From Paenibacillus pabuli NBRC 13638 (lineage in GTDB: Bacteria > Bacillota > Bacilli > Paenibacillales > Paenibacillaceae): DNA of 64,000 nt. Location: positions 186,001 through 250,000 of the forward strand of contig NZ_BCNM01000006.1 of NCBI RefSeq assembly GCF_001514495.1. The letters run 5' to 3'. Positions 16,789-25,740 of this stretch are shown here, one piece after another. The notes under the pieces are model-generated. The model did no database searches. It had not been told where the DNA came from and saw nothing but the letters and a program-made list of their open reading frames with translations. Numbering within the stretch: the first letter of the stretch is position 1; each line of letters begins with the position of its first letter. Both the position numbers and the translations under genes were made by a program.

Positions 16789-18462
16789 TTGTTTATCGTA
16801 ACCGCTGAACAGATGAGAGCTGTGGATGAGCATACGATTCACAAGCTTGGCATTCCTGCAGCCAGTCTGATGGAGAATGCAGGCAGAGCCATTGCGGAGG
16901 AAGTTATCCGGCTGTGCCGGGAAGAGGGCTCGGGGAGTGGAGTGGAGCGAGGAGCGCAGTATGAAAAGGTGGCGTCAGATTCCATGGCCCACACCGGGCC
17001 CGGGGATCGCCATGGCCATGGTGGCGACATCATCGCCGATCCGGCGCTCGTGATGGAGCAGCCCGGTGATCAGCAGTGGTACATGCTGATCGGCAAGGGC
17101 AATAATGGCGGCGACGGGCTGGTTGCGGCGCGCCATTTGGTTGAAGCGGGGCTTGGCGTGACTTTGGTATACGCCGATGCGCCTGCTGCGCTGCGGGGCG
17201 AAGCTGCAGTGCAGCGGGATGCCGCCGCGCAGCTCGGCATCCCTGCTCTGGTCCACGGGCGCGAAGCCGTGGACTTCAGCCGGTGCACAGGCATCGTGGA
17301 TGCGCTGCTGGGCACCGGCTCGCGGGGGGCGCCGCGCGGAGCATACGCGGCGCTGATTGAGGCGGCGAACAGCAGCGGCAAGCCTGTCGTGTCCGCCGAT
17401 GTGCCAAGCGGGCTGAATGCCGACACCGGCGAGGTATATGAGCCCTGCATTCAGGCCCGGGTGACGGTATGTCTCGCGCTGCTTAAGCGCGGGCTTGTGC
17501 AGTACCCGGGCGCATCTGCCGCGGGGCGCATCGTGGTGCGCTCCATCGGCATACCCGCGCGGCTTGCGCCGGAGCATGGCCCCTCGGTCCGTCTGCTGAC
17601 GGAAGAGGTGCTGCGCAGTACGCTGCGCGTGGACACGGGCCGCCTCCGGGCACCGGACGGTCACAAGGGCACTTACGGCCACGTGCTGCTGGCCGCAGGC
17701 AGTCTGCCGATGAGCGGCGCAGGCCTGCTCTCGGCCAAGGCCGCGCTGCGCGCTGGCTGCGGGCTCGCCACATGGGCGCTGCCCGCGGCACTGCTGCCGC
17801 ATGTCATCGGCATCGTGCCCGAGCTCATGCTCGCTCCCGCCGCAGATGGCGAGAGCGGCGAGTGGAACGCGGCTTCCGCCGACGCCGTGCTGCGTCTCGC
17901 GGAAAGCCGCGACGTGCTCGCGACCGGCCCCGGCCTCGGTCGCTTCAAAGGCGACACAGACTGGCTGCGCCGTCTGTGGCAACATACGGATCGCCCGCTT
18001 GTCATCGACGCGGACGCCCTCAACATGCTTGCAGACGCTGGCCCAACTGGGCCTCGCGACTGGGGCAAACGAGGTTCGGCGACCATCCTGACGCCGCACC
18101 CCGGGGAGATGGGCCGACTGCTGGGCATGTCGACCCCCGAAGTGCAGCGTGACCGAATTGGACACGCTGCACGGTACGCCCGCGAGCAGGGCGTGACCCT
18201 TGTGCTCAAGGGAGCACGAACGGTCATCGCAACGCCATCCGGCGAGGCGTACATCAACACCACCGGACACGCCGGCATGGCAACCGGCGGTGCAGGAGAC
18301 GTGTTGACTGGCATCATCGCCGGTCTGCTCGCCCAAGGGCTCAGCGCGGAGCAGGCTGCCGCCTTTGGCGTGTTTTTACACGGCCAGGCAGCGGAGAGAG
18401 CCGCGCTGCTGCGCGGTGATCCGGCATCTCTGCTTGCCGGGGATATCATGGATGCACTATAA
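16789..18462 (+). CDS. nnr: bifunctional NAD(P)HX epimerase/dehydratase
   Basis: Metabolite-repair enzyme of 557 residues that epimerises hydrated NAD(P)H and dehydrates it back with ADP. The N-terminal epimerase half starts MFIVTAEQMRAVDEHT and carries KGNNGGDGLVAARHL. The C-terminal ribokinase-like half carries GHKGTYGHVLLAAGS, LTPHPGEMGRLLG and GMATGGAGDVLTGIIAGLLAQG. Between LMENAGRAIAEEV and the GNNGGDG loop lies an insertion of about 45 residues, rich in Gly, His and Asp, that usual epimerase domains lack. The start is TTG after GGGGAGGG. Composition is much more GC-rich than the flanks from about 16930 to 18440. Confidence 0.9.
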   Translation: MFIVTAEQMRAVDEHTIHKLGIPAASLMENAGRAIAEEVIRLCREEGSGSGVERGAQYEKVASDSMAHTGPGDRHGHGGDIIADPALVMEQPGDQQWYMLIGKGNNGGDGLVAARHLVEAGLGVTLVYADAPAALRGEAAVQRDAAAQLGIPALVHGREAVDFSRCTGIVDALLGTGSRGAPRGAYAALIEAANSSGKPVVSADVPSGLNADTGEVYEPCIQARVTVCLALLKRGLVQYPGASAAGRIVVRSIGIPARLAPEHGPSVRLLTEEVLRSTLRVDTGRLRAPDGHKGTYGHVLLAAGSLPMSGAGLLSAKAALRAGCGLATWALPAALLPHVIGIVPELMLAPAADGESGEWNAASADAVLRLAESRDVLATGPGLGRFKGDTDWLRRLWQHTDRPLVIDADALNMLADAGPTGPRDWGKRGSATILTPHPGEMGRLLGMSTPEVQRDRIGHAARYAREQGVTLVLKGARTVIATPSGEAYINTTGHAGMATGGAGDVLTGIIAGLLAQGLSAEQAAAFGVFLHGQAAERAALLRGDPASLLAGDIMDAL

Positions 18463-18567
18463 ATCAGGGTTATGATTGGTGCTGCACTCTGGGTATCTCG
18501 TTACTTCTTAAGCTGCATTTACACCGCTTTGGGCTCGTGTAATATAAACCACTCATAACATAAAGAA

Positions 18568-18613
18568 GGGGATGTCCCATAGTCATGAACATGACGAGGA
18601 CACCCCCTTTTTA
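18568..18613 (+). terminator. rho-independent terminator
   Basis: GGGGATGTCC pairs with GGACACCCCC, an inner GTCATG/CATGAC closes the hairpin, and TTTTT follows. Confidence 0.8.
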
Positions 18614-18796
18614 GCGTATTACCGTTTAACGAACGAACACATGCTATTAACTGTATTTCCACAGGTCTGCGGTGTGAGGAACGGACCATATGCTGTTAGC
18701 TGTAATTGTCCTAGATCTGTGGTGTAACGAATCCCAGCGACGCTATTCCTCCGATCGGCAGGTCCTGCCGCAAGTTATGTACTGGAATCATCGGAA

Positions 18797-18819
18797 TAAC
18801 GTGACTGAAGTTCGTTAAA
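18797..18819 (-). repeat. dispersed intergenic repeat, copy 2 (inverted)
   Basis: TAACGTGACTGAAGTTCGTT and the following AAA; its reverse complement matches 1730-1752 at 21 of 23 bases. Confidence 0.5.
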
Positions 18820-18947
18820 CTGTGCATTCGTCACGAATCCTCTTATTAGGGTCTGGCCGATTCGTTAGACTCGCAAGTGTTTGGACCCCAGAGAAAGAAT
18901 TCACTTTCGTCTTGCGTGTGGTATAGCCCCTCTTTATTGTGACTCCA

Positions 18948-20600
18948 CTACAATCGGAACCGTAACAGCTCCTGATGCATCTCTGCACTGATATCCCGCA
19001 GGGTTTTCACCTTAGTGCTTGCTTCGGCGAACGAACGTTGCTGCTCAGCCGTTGAAGCTGTAATTTCCTCACTGCTTGCCGCCGATTGTTCTGTAATGGC
19101 ACTGATGTTTTCAATCGCCTGCTGAACCTGTGTGCTAAGTTCACTGGACTGCTGCATGTCTTCCGTAAGCTGGTTAATGCTTGAACTGATTCGCTCTACA
19201 CTGTGACGAATTCCGGAGAAGGATTCACCGGTTTTTCCAGTGGCCCGCTCCTGTTCTGCAAAGAGCTGAATGCTCTGTGTCACAGAGTTTTTCACTTTGC
19301 CCATAGCTGCTGTGATCTCACCAACAGCCGCAAAGATATGCTGCACCGATTGTTCCGATTGCTCGGCCAGTTTCTTCACTTCCCCCGCGACGACAGCAAA
19401 GCCGCGTCCGGCTTCACCTGCACGCGCCGCTTCAATGGAAGCGTTCAGAGACAGAAGGGTTGTCTGCGTTGCGATGTCTGATACATAGGCAGTCATGGCT
19501 GCGATTCGGGAGGCGCTCTCTTCCAGTTCCTGGACGGTCTGTTCTACCTCAGACATGGCAATCCGGTTCACTTCAGCCAGTCGAAGCTGTTCCTGTACGG
19601 CAATGTGTCCCTCCTGCACGGAACTCAAAACCTCATTTCCATAGATCGCAGATTGTGAAGTCGCCTGAAGATTGCTTTCAAACATATGCTGCATCTTGTC
19701 CACGACCATGACCGTGTCACTTAGGTCCTCGGCAATTTTCTGACTGCCAATCGACAGTTCTTCGGTCGTTCGTGATACTTGCTGCACAATGGCCTGCACG
19801 GTATCATTGCCGCGATCAATATCCTGTGCCATCCCATCAACACGATTTCCTGCCGCACCGATGGATTGGATGATACTGCGAATATTCCCCGTCATAAGGC
19901 GGAAGGAGCGGTTTAAGTCATCGAGTTCATCTTTGCCTCGTGCCTCCGGAAGCTGCTGTGTAAGATCGCCGTTCGCAATTTGTCCTGCCGCATCCTTCAA
20001 CGTGCGGATGCGTCTCGCCAAATTTCGCGATGTGTACATGTTGAACAACAGGACAGCAATAAGCAGGATGATAGCTCCGACGAGAGCAATCTGCCAGGTC
20101 CGTTGAATATCTTGTTCCAGATCTACTGTATATTGGTTATACCGATCCCGGGTCACCTCATTCAGCATATAGATATCATTTTGTATGCCTTTGACCCGTG
20201 AACTGAAACGTTTGGCATCCGAGCTGTTCATGGCTGTGATGGCTTCCGTGGCGCCCGTGTCCAGAGCCGTCAATTTGGTTTGGATCGATTGGATCAGGCG
20301 AAGCTGTTCATCCGTTTCCAGCAAGCCTTCTGTGAGCTGCTTTACCATGGTCTTACCCTCATCCAGCAATCGGGTTACATTATCCTGATTGCCAGCTGTC
20401 ATGGAGAACGAGTATACATCAAGCGCCTGCTCGGTCTGTATCTGATTGGCGTTCAGCTCAGTGACTTTCAACATGGCTGGCACCAGATTTTGATTTTTGG
20501 CATTCATGTTCAGCAATTGAATAATGATATAGGCTACTAGCAAAAGGCATAACAGTAAAGATACGATGGCATTCAATATCAGTTTTCCCTGCAATTTCAT
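18948..20600 (-). CDS. methyl-accepting chemotaxis protein
   Basis: Membrane chemoreceptor of 550 residues. TM1 is at about 9-30; a short helical extracytoplasmic sensor of about 140 residues follows; TM2 is at about 170-190 and HAMP at about 190-245 ([21 protein letters not shown]). The cytoplasmic signalling hairpin is typical: [18 protein letters not shown], then [30 protein letters not shown]. It transmits to CheA/CheW. The gene starts 27 bp after the stop of a BMP-type lipoprotein gene, so the lipoprotein may present the ligand. GGAGGCACG precedes the ATG. Confidence 0.92.
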   Translation of the reverse strand: MKLQGKLILNAIVSLLLCLLLVAYIIIQLLNMNAKNQNLVPAMLKVTELNANQIQTEQALDVYSFSMTAGNQDNVTRLLDEGKTMVKQLTEGLLETDEQLRLIQSIQTKLTALDTGATEAITAMNSSDAKRFSSRVKGIQNDIYMLNEVTRDRYNQYTVDLEQDIQRTWQIALVGAIILLIAVLLFNMYTSRNLARRIRTLKDAAGQIANGDLTQQLPEARGKDELDDLNRSFRLMTGNIRSIIQSIGAAGNRVDGMAQDIDRGNDTVQAIVQQVSRTTEELSIGSQKIAEDLSDTVMVVDKMQHMFESNLQATSQSAIYGNEVLSSVQEGHIAVQEQLRLAEVNRIAMSEVEQTVQELEESASRIAAMTAYVSDIATQTTLLSLNASIEAARAGEAGRGFAVVAGEVKKLAEQSEQSVQHIFAAVGEITAAMGKVKNSVTQSIQLFAEQERATGKTGESFSGIRHSVERISSSINQLTEDMQQSSELSTQVQQAIENISAITEQSAASSEEITASTAEQQRSFAEASTKVKTLRDISAEMHQELLRFRL

Positions 20601-20627
20601 AAGCGTGCCTCCAAATTAGCAATCTGT

Positions 20628-21635
20628 TTATTGATCAAGAGTAATTTTGGTTTTGCCGGAAGCGATCTGTGCTTTCAAATCTTCGAACGTTTGCTGTTGT
20701 TCGTCCGTGAGAGTGATGTTATGTAGGGCTGTTAAACCTACGCCGTTTTCTGCCAGACCATAAAACATTTCTTTTTCGGGAAATGAATGTTGGTTCTGAT
20801 TGAACGTATTAATGGCGTTGTGAAGAGAGACATCTACATTTTTGAGCATGGAAGTGAGTACTGCTTTTTCTGCTAAAAAGAACTGATCTTGGTCCACGCC
20901 AATGGCGTATTTACCCAATCGCTGAATCTCCGAAAGTGAGCCTATGCCGGTAAGTCCGGCAGCAACGTAAATGACGTCAACATGTTGTTCCTGAATCATC
21001 TGCGCCGCGAGCCTTCCTCCAAGATCAGGATTGCCAAAATCCCCGGCGTACACGACATGGACTGTGGCATTCGGATTAGCGGCCTTTACCCCTTGCTCAA
21101 AACCTTGCTGAAAATCGTGAAGCACCGGAATATCCATTCCACCCAAGAAGCCTACATGGTCTTCGGTTGTTGCAAAGCCGGCAATGATACCTGCAAGATA
21201 GCTGCCTTCTTCTGCTTTGAAGGACATGGAGGTCACATTGGGGAGATCGGAATGCCCATCAATGATGAGAAAGTGCTGATCAGGATACTTCTGGGCAACC
21301 TTCTCCATATCGGTTTTTATCGTGTCGCTTAGACCAATAATCAGATCAACCTTATCCTTCGCAAATTGCTCAAAAGCTGCCTCGGATGTCAGATCCTTTC
21401 CCGGTTCCTTGTAATCAAAAACAATACTGTTCTCATTTCTTGCCTGTACCAATCCCTCAAAAGATGCGTCACTGAAAGAATGATCACCCAAGCCGACATC
21501 CGTAAGAACGATTCCGACTTTGGTTCGTTGATCTGCGGGGGACACCTTATCGGCTGCCGAACATGCTCCCAGCATCAGAATAACCAGAACCATCATCATG
21601 GTGAACCCGAATTTGATTTTCCATTGTGTTTTCAT
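20628..21635 (-). CDS. BMP family substrate-binding lipoprotein (Med-like)
   Basis: Lipoprotein of about 335 residues with lipobox LGAC near residue 27. The body is a PnrA/BMP-type periplasmic-binding fold: KVGIVLTDVGLGDHSFSDASFEGL start, VDLIIGLSD, HVGFLGGMDIPVLHDFQQGFEQGVKAANP, and DVIYVAAGLTGIGSLSEIQRLGKYAIGVDQDQ. Members bind nucleosides or, like B. subtilis Med, act in regulation. No permease or ATPase gene is adjacent; the next gene is a chemoreceptor. The second of two close ATGs was chosen for its spacing to GAGGG. Confidence 0.82.
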   Translation of the reverse strand: MKTQWKIKFGFTMMMVLVILMLGACSAADKVSPADQRTKVGIVLTDVGLGDHSFSDASFEGLVQARNENSIVFDYKEPGKDLTSEAAFEQFAKDKVDLIIGLSDTIKTDMEKVAQKYPDQHFLIIDGHSDLPNVTSMSFKAEEGSYLAGIIAGFATTEDHVGFLGGMDIPVLHDFQQGFEQGVKAANPNATVHVVYAGDFGNPDLGGRLAAQMIQEQHVDVIYVAAGLTGIGSLSEIQRLGKYAIGVDQDQFFLAEKAVLTSMLKNVDVSLHNAINTFNQNQHSFPEKEMFYGLAENGVGLTALHNITLTDEQQQTFEDLKAQIASGKTKITLDQ

Positions 21636-22053
21636 GTGCATATGCCCTCTTTTCTGTAAGATGGAGATGACGTGTGAGGTGAGCAATTCCTCTCTATGTA
21701 TATCGGACAGGAGCAGAGACTCCATAATGGGTATGGGTGAAAATTTACGAAAACCCAGTGAAACGCCAATGAAACCCATGAATTATACATGGGATTTACA
21801 TTTGAAGAGGTATGATTCTGGACAGAACCTGTGCCTACTGATGGTCAACGGGAAAAAGAAAGACAAAAAAAGGGCAGAGAAGCGACCGATTAGATCTCAT
21901 CTTTGCCCTTTTCCTGAAACTAACGAATGATGAATGACTACATATCATGAATCAAAAAATTCATTTATATGAACGGTTTTCCCTGTTCCCTCATCTTATG
22001 CAATACTCCTGAGCGTAGGGTTACCGCTCTCATTCAGCTGCACTTGCAGCGTA
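21636..22053. other. intergenic region
   Basis: Upstream region of the BMP lipoprotein gene and downstream of the gamma-glutamyltransferase gene. Apart from the minus-strand terminator at 21864-21912 I see no gene or clear site. Confidence 0.4.
21864..21912 (-). terminator. rho-independent terminator
   Basis: Read on the minus strand, AAGGGCA pairs with TGCCCTT across about 30 nt, then TTTTTTTG follows. It ends the gamma-glutamyltransferase transcript. Confidence 0.65.
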
Positions 22054-23664
22054 TTACCACGCTGCTATCGAGCCATCGGCCCGGCTTTCCGTGCCGCCGC
22101 ACAATACACCGTTGTCCGGGCTGCGCCAGATGATCTGGCCGCGTCCAAACATCGATGGATCGAGGGCGGCCTGTATATCATGCCCTTTGCGGGCTAATGC
22201 CTGTGCAATATGCTGAGGGAATCCGGGCTCAACCAGGATCGTTTTGCCTTGGGTCCACTGCCAGCGCGGAGAATCAAGCGCAGCCTGTGGATTGAGGTGG
22301 AAGTCCACCGTATTCATGACGACCTGCACATGACCCTGGGGCTGCATAAAACCGCCCATGACCCCGAAGGGTCCGACCGCTTCACCGTCGCGTGTGAGGA
22401 AACCCGGAATAATCGTATGAAATGTCCGTTTGCCCGGCTCCAGCGCGTTGGCGTGATCGGGATCAAGCGAGAAATTATGTCCCCGGTTTTGCAGGGCAAT
22501 GCCTGTGCCTGGCACAACCAGCCCGGATCCGAAGCCCATATAATTGCTCTGAATGAAGGAAACCATGTTGCCCTCACCATCTGCCGTTGCAAGATACACC
22601 GTTCCGCTTGCCCGTGGATCGCCCGCCTCAGGCGGAAGTGCCATATCACCAATAAGCTTGCGCCGTTCGTCTGCATACGCTTCGGATAATAACTCCTGCA
22701 CGGTTACGCCCATCTTGCATTCCTCGGTAATGTATCTTTCCCCATCGGCAAACGCCAGCTTCATCGCTTCCAGCTGCCTGTGGTAAGCCAGAACGGATTC
22801 CTTTTCGTCAAAATCAAAGCCTTTCAACAGATTGAGCGCTGCCAGAGCAATCAGCCCCTGACCGTTTGGCGGGATCTCCCATACATCATATCCGCGATAG
22901 GAGACCGAGATCGGATCAACCCACTCAGGCTGGAATGCGGCCAGATCACCTTTGGTCAGATAACCTCCATGCTCTGCCATAAAAGAATGAATACGCTCCG
23001 CCAGTTCGCCTTCATAGAAGTCTCGCGCTCCGCTCTCGCCAATCCGGCGCAGGGTTGCCGCATGATCCGGCGAACGCCACATCTCGCCCACGGCCGGAAC
23101 ACGCCCGCCCGGGGCAAATGTCTCAAACCACGCCCGCCCGGCTTCCGCATCGCCTTGGCGTGCATACACTTCGGCTGCCCGTGCCCAATGGCGGGCCAGC
23201 CCCGGCGCAAGCGGGTAACCTTCTTCCGCGTAACGGACAGCCGGTTCCAGCGCTTCCGCCAGCGTGAGCCGCCCGAATCGGCGGCTCAGCTCAGCCCAAC
23301 CCGCCGGTGCGCCAGGCACCGTCACCGGAATGACCCCTAGCTTCGGCATCTCCGTGTGGCCTGCCGCCTTGAGCGCCTCAATCGATATACTCTGAGGCGC
23401 AGGACCGCTGGCATTCAGGCCGTGCAGCTTGCCCTCGGTCCAGACGAGGGCAAAGGCATCGCCCCCAATGCCATTGGACGTCGGCTCCAGCACAGTCAGT
23501 GCCGCCGCCGTTGCGATGGCGGCATCGATGGCGTTGCCGCCCTTTTTTAACACATCCAGACCGGCTTGTGCAGCCAAAGGCTGTGAAGTGGCGACCATGC
23601 CTTGCTTGGCATAGACAGGCACACGGTAAGACGGATACGGTTGGTAGAGTGGATCATAGTTCAT
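22054..23664 (-). CDS. gamma-glutamyltransferase family protein (YwrD-like)
   Basis: Ntn-hydrolase of 536 residues that would cleave itself and transfer or hydrolyse gamma-glutamyl groups. MVATSQPLAAQAGLDVLKKGGNAIDAAIATAAALTVLEP-type N-terminal motifs are clear (GGNAIDAAIA), as is NGIGGDAFALV. The autocleavage threonine sits in DPRASGTVYLATADGEGN, about two thirds in. There is no signal peptide, so it is cytoplasmic, unlike secreted Ggt. The start was chosen at MNYDPLYQPYPSYR; AAGGAG is 12 nt upstream, slightly long. Parts of the gene are notably GC-rich. Confidence 0.87.
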   Translation of the reverse strand: MNYDPLYQPYPSYRVPVYAKQGMVATSQPLAAQAGLDVLKKGGNAIDAAIATAAALTVLEPTSNGIGGDAFALVWTEGKLHGLNASGPAPQSISIEALKAAGHTEMPKLGVIPVTVPGAPAGWAELSRRFGRLTLAEALEPAVRYAEEGYPLAPGLARHWARAAEVYARQGDAEAGRAWFETFAPGGRVPAVGEMWRSPDHAATLRRIGESGARDFYEGELAERIHSFMAEHGGYLTKGDLAAFQPEWVDPISVSYRGYDVWEIPPNGQGLIALAALNLLKGFDFDEKESVLAYHRQLEAMKLAFADGERYITEECKMGVTVQELLSEAYADERRKLIGDMALPPEAGDPRASGTVYLATADGEGNMVSFIQSNYMGFGSGLVVPGTGIALQNRGHNFSLDPDHANALEPGKRTFHTIIPGFLTRDGEAVGPFGVMGGFMQPQGHVQVVMNTVDFHLNPQAALDSPRWQWTQGKTILVEPGFPQHIAQALARKGHDIQAALDPSMFGRGQIIWRSPDNGVLCGGTESRADGSIAAW

Positions 23665-23794
23665 CAGGTTGTTCAGCTCCTTGTCGCAAGATGTCAGGTT
23701 CCGGATTGACCGGATCGATTTACGAATGTACTCCTGACCCTCTTCGCAACAAGACCGCCGTTCTCCTGCTGACCGTCCGGAATCCAACCTGGAA

Positions 23795-24694
23795 TTAGGT
23801 CGTTACCATATCGCCGCCATTGACATGAATGCATTCACCGGTGACGTAGGAAGAGTCGCGAGAGGCGAGATAGACGTAGGCAGCCGCTAGTTCATAAGGT
23901 TGACCTGCCCGGCCCATCGGCGTCTCGGTACCGAATACCTGCACATCTTCGGCGGAGAAACTCGAAGGAATGAGCGGTGTCCAGATGGGGCCAGGAGCCA
24001 CGCAATTTACCCGGATTCCTTGAGAGGCGAGTGATTTGGCGAGTACCCGGGTCAAAGAAACCACCGCCCCTTTGGTAGAGGAGTAATCAATCAGCTGCAC
24101 GTTCCCTTTATAGGCCGTAATGGATGCCGTATTGATGATGGAAGCACCTTTACACAGATGAGGAAGAGCTGCTTGAATGAGAAAGAAATAGGCAAACACG
24201 TTGGTCTGGAATGTATGGTACAGCTGTTCTTCCGTAATATCGACAATGCTCGGCTGCACGTATTGCACGCCATGATTGTTGACCAAGATGTCCATTTTGC
24301 CGAAGGTTTCCATGGTCGTGCGAATGACCGCCTCGCAGTTTTTCTTCAACCGCAGATCAATCTCGATCAACAGACACCGTTGTCCCAGCTCTTCAATGCG
24401 ATTACGTGTCCTCTCGGCGTCGGTCCGTTCATATAGATAAGCGATGGCGATATCTGCACCTTCCTTGGCAAAAGCAATGGCTGCGGCTCTGCCGATTCCG
24501 CTGTCACCACCGGTAATAATGGCCACCTTGCCCTCCAGCTTGCAGCTGCCGATGTAGGCCGGATCTTCACTGATCGGTTCCGGTACCATCAAGGTTTCCA
24601 GACCTGGCTGCTGATCCTGATGCTGGGGTGGGAAAGCCAGTTTTTGTTCCTTGCACACCGTTTTCTCACCGTAAAAAGGATAGACAGGATTCAT
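23795..24694 (-). CDS. short-chain dehydrogenase/reductase (general stress YhdF/YhxC type)
   Basis: NAD(P)-dependent oxidoreductase of 299 residues with the about 45-residue N-terminal extension (PPQHQDQQPGLETLMVPEP) typical of this subgroup. The cofactor loop is TGGDSGIGRA, the NNHG motif replaces the common NNAG, and the catalytic residues are Ser in NTASIT and YSSTK. The C-terminus ends YVTGECIHVNGGDMVTT. AGGAGGATG precedes the ATG. Substrate unknown; relatives belong to the general stress response. Confidence 0.9.
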   Translation of the reverse strand: MNPVYPFYGEKTVCKEQKLAFPPQHQDQQPGLETLMVPEPISEDPAYIGSCKLEGKVAIITGGDSGIGRAAAIAFAKEGADIAIAYLYERTDAERTRNRIEELGQRCLLIEIDLRLKKNCEAVIRTTMETFGKMDILVNNHGVQYVQPSIVDITEEQLYHTFQTNVFAYFFLIQAALPHLCKGASIINTASITAYKGNVQLIDYSSTKGAVVSLTRVLAKSLASQGIRVNCVAPGPIWTPLIPSSFSAEDVQVFGTETPMGRAGQPYELAAAYVYLASRDSSYVTGECIHVNGGDMVTT

Positions 24695-24866
24695 TTTTTT
24701 ACATCCTCCTCGCACATTTGTTCATACGCCTAAACTATGCATTCGCCCAGAAGAAGGTGCGACAGGAGGAAGAAGCGCATTTGTTTTTAGCGCAAAATAT
24801 ACCCATAATAAGGATGTACCTATCCTATTGCAACAGGTCATGAAAATATGGAGGTGTCAGAAGCCA

Positions 24867-25286
24867 ATGAATATTCAGGGGATCAATCATCTGTGCTTTT
24901 CCGTATCCAATCTGGAACGGTCCATTACCTTTTATGAGCAGGCTCTCGGTGCCCGTATTCAGGTGAAAGGCCGAAAGCTGGCGTATTTCGAACTTGCGGG
25001 ACTATGGATTGCTTTGAATCAGGAAGACGTCATTCGCAACTATACGGAACGAACCTATACACATATTGCATTTACCGTAAAAGAAGAGGAATTTGACGAG
25101 TCTGTACAGCAGTTGAGAGCAGCCGGGGCTGACATTGTTCCCGGAAGACCGCGTGATCCAAAGGATGCATTATCCGTTTATTTTACGGATCCCGATGGTC
25201 ATCTGTTCGAGCTGCATACAGGCAGCATGAAGCAAAGAATGGATTATTATCGTGAGGACAAACCGCATATGACTTTTTATCCATAA
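24867..25286 (+). CDS. fosB: FosB-type metallothiol transferase
   Basis: Cytoplasmic enzyme of 139 residues, the full FosB length, that opens the epoxide of fosfomycin with bacillithiol or cysteine. The glyoxalase/VOC-fold metal ligands are all present: His8 (INHLCFSV), His66 (YTHIAF) and Glu115 (HLFELH). The C-terminal RMDYYREDKPHMTFY is almost identical in kind to Bacillus FosB as I recall it. GGAGGTG lies 9 nt before the ATG. It likely gives intrinsic fosfomycin tolerance and is common on chromosomes of this group. Confidence 0.92.
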   Translation: MNIQGINHLCFSVSNLERSITFYEQALGARIQVKGRKLAYFELAGLWIALNQEDVIRNYTERTYTHIAFTVKEEEFDESVQQLRAAGADIVPGRPRDPKDALSVYFTDPDGHLFELHTGSMKQRMDYYREDKPHMTFYP

Positions 25287-25415
25287 TTTCATTGTGTAAA
25301 TGGGGGTAAATGGTAATTAACGTATTTAATGTCACTGCAATTATCCGTAAAATAAGTCTCAGGTTCACTGAGGATATGATCTATTGCCAAATGATACACA
25401 TAAGGAGAGATGGGC

Positions 25416-25613
25416 GTGGAGAGTAGACGATCTAAATTACGGGTAACTGCAAGTGGACTCTGCATGGCCACTGTCGTGCTGATTTCAATCCTTACAGGGG
25501 AGATTCAACCTTCGGGGGAACGAACTGGGCTTGTTGGACTTACGGGTCAACAGGAGCAAGGAATTTTACCTGCAACCCTGCTTGATCTGAATGATCCGGT
25601 CCCTCTTAAATGA
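25416..25613 (+). CDS. small exported peptide, possible signal propeptide
   Basis: GTG-started frame of 65 residues with AAGGAG correctly spaced (an overlapping ATG six bases earlier is too close). The N-terminus has basic residues (ESRRSKLR), then a hydrophobic stretch (GLCMATVVLISILTG), then a polar tail ending LDLNDPVPLK. This is the layout of a Phr/PapR/NprX-like secreted propeptide. It faces, tail to tail, the HTH-TPR regulator at 25741-26991, whose class is usually controlled by such peptides. Known cognate genes usually lie on the same strand as the regulator, so the pairing is only suggestive. Confidence 0.4.
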   Translation: MESRRSKLRVTASGLCMATVVLISILTGEIQPSGERTGLVGLTGQQEQGILPATLLDLNDPVPLK

Positions 25614-25740
25614 GTATGTTGATTGATCATGTGTCATTTTATCGTATAAGCCTGGGAATGGGGCCTCTGTCCAGAGACCCTGAATTCCTTGAATCCTTTT
25701 CATTGGTTTCTACAGTTGTTAGGAGAAGATGATCGTCGTC

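Larger units (their letters stand above)
18463..18947. other. intergenic region with terminator and TAACGAA repeat
   Basis: No coding potential seen. It contains the nnr terminator (18568-18613), then about 250 bp with several TAACGAA/TTCGTTA words, a CGGCAGGTCCTGCCG palindrome near 18760, and the 23-nt inverted copy of the 1730-1752 repeat. Confidence 0.45.

Noticed and set aside
16975..18336. 453-codon open frame on the minus strand opposite the NAD(P)HX repair gene
   Set aside because: It mirrors the high GC3 of the real gene, has low-complexity His/Gln/Arg-rich content and no family motif.
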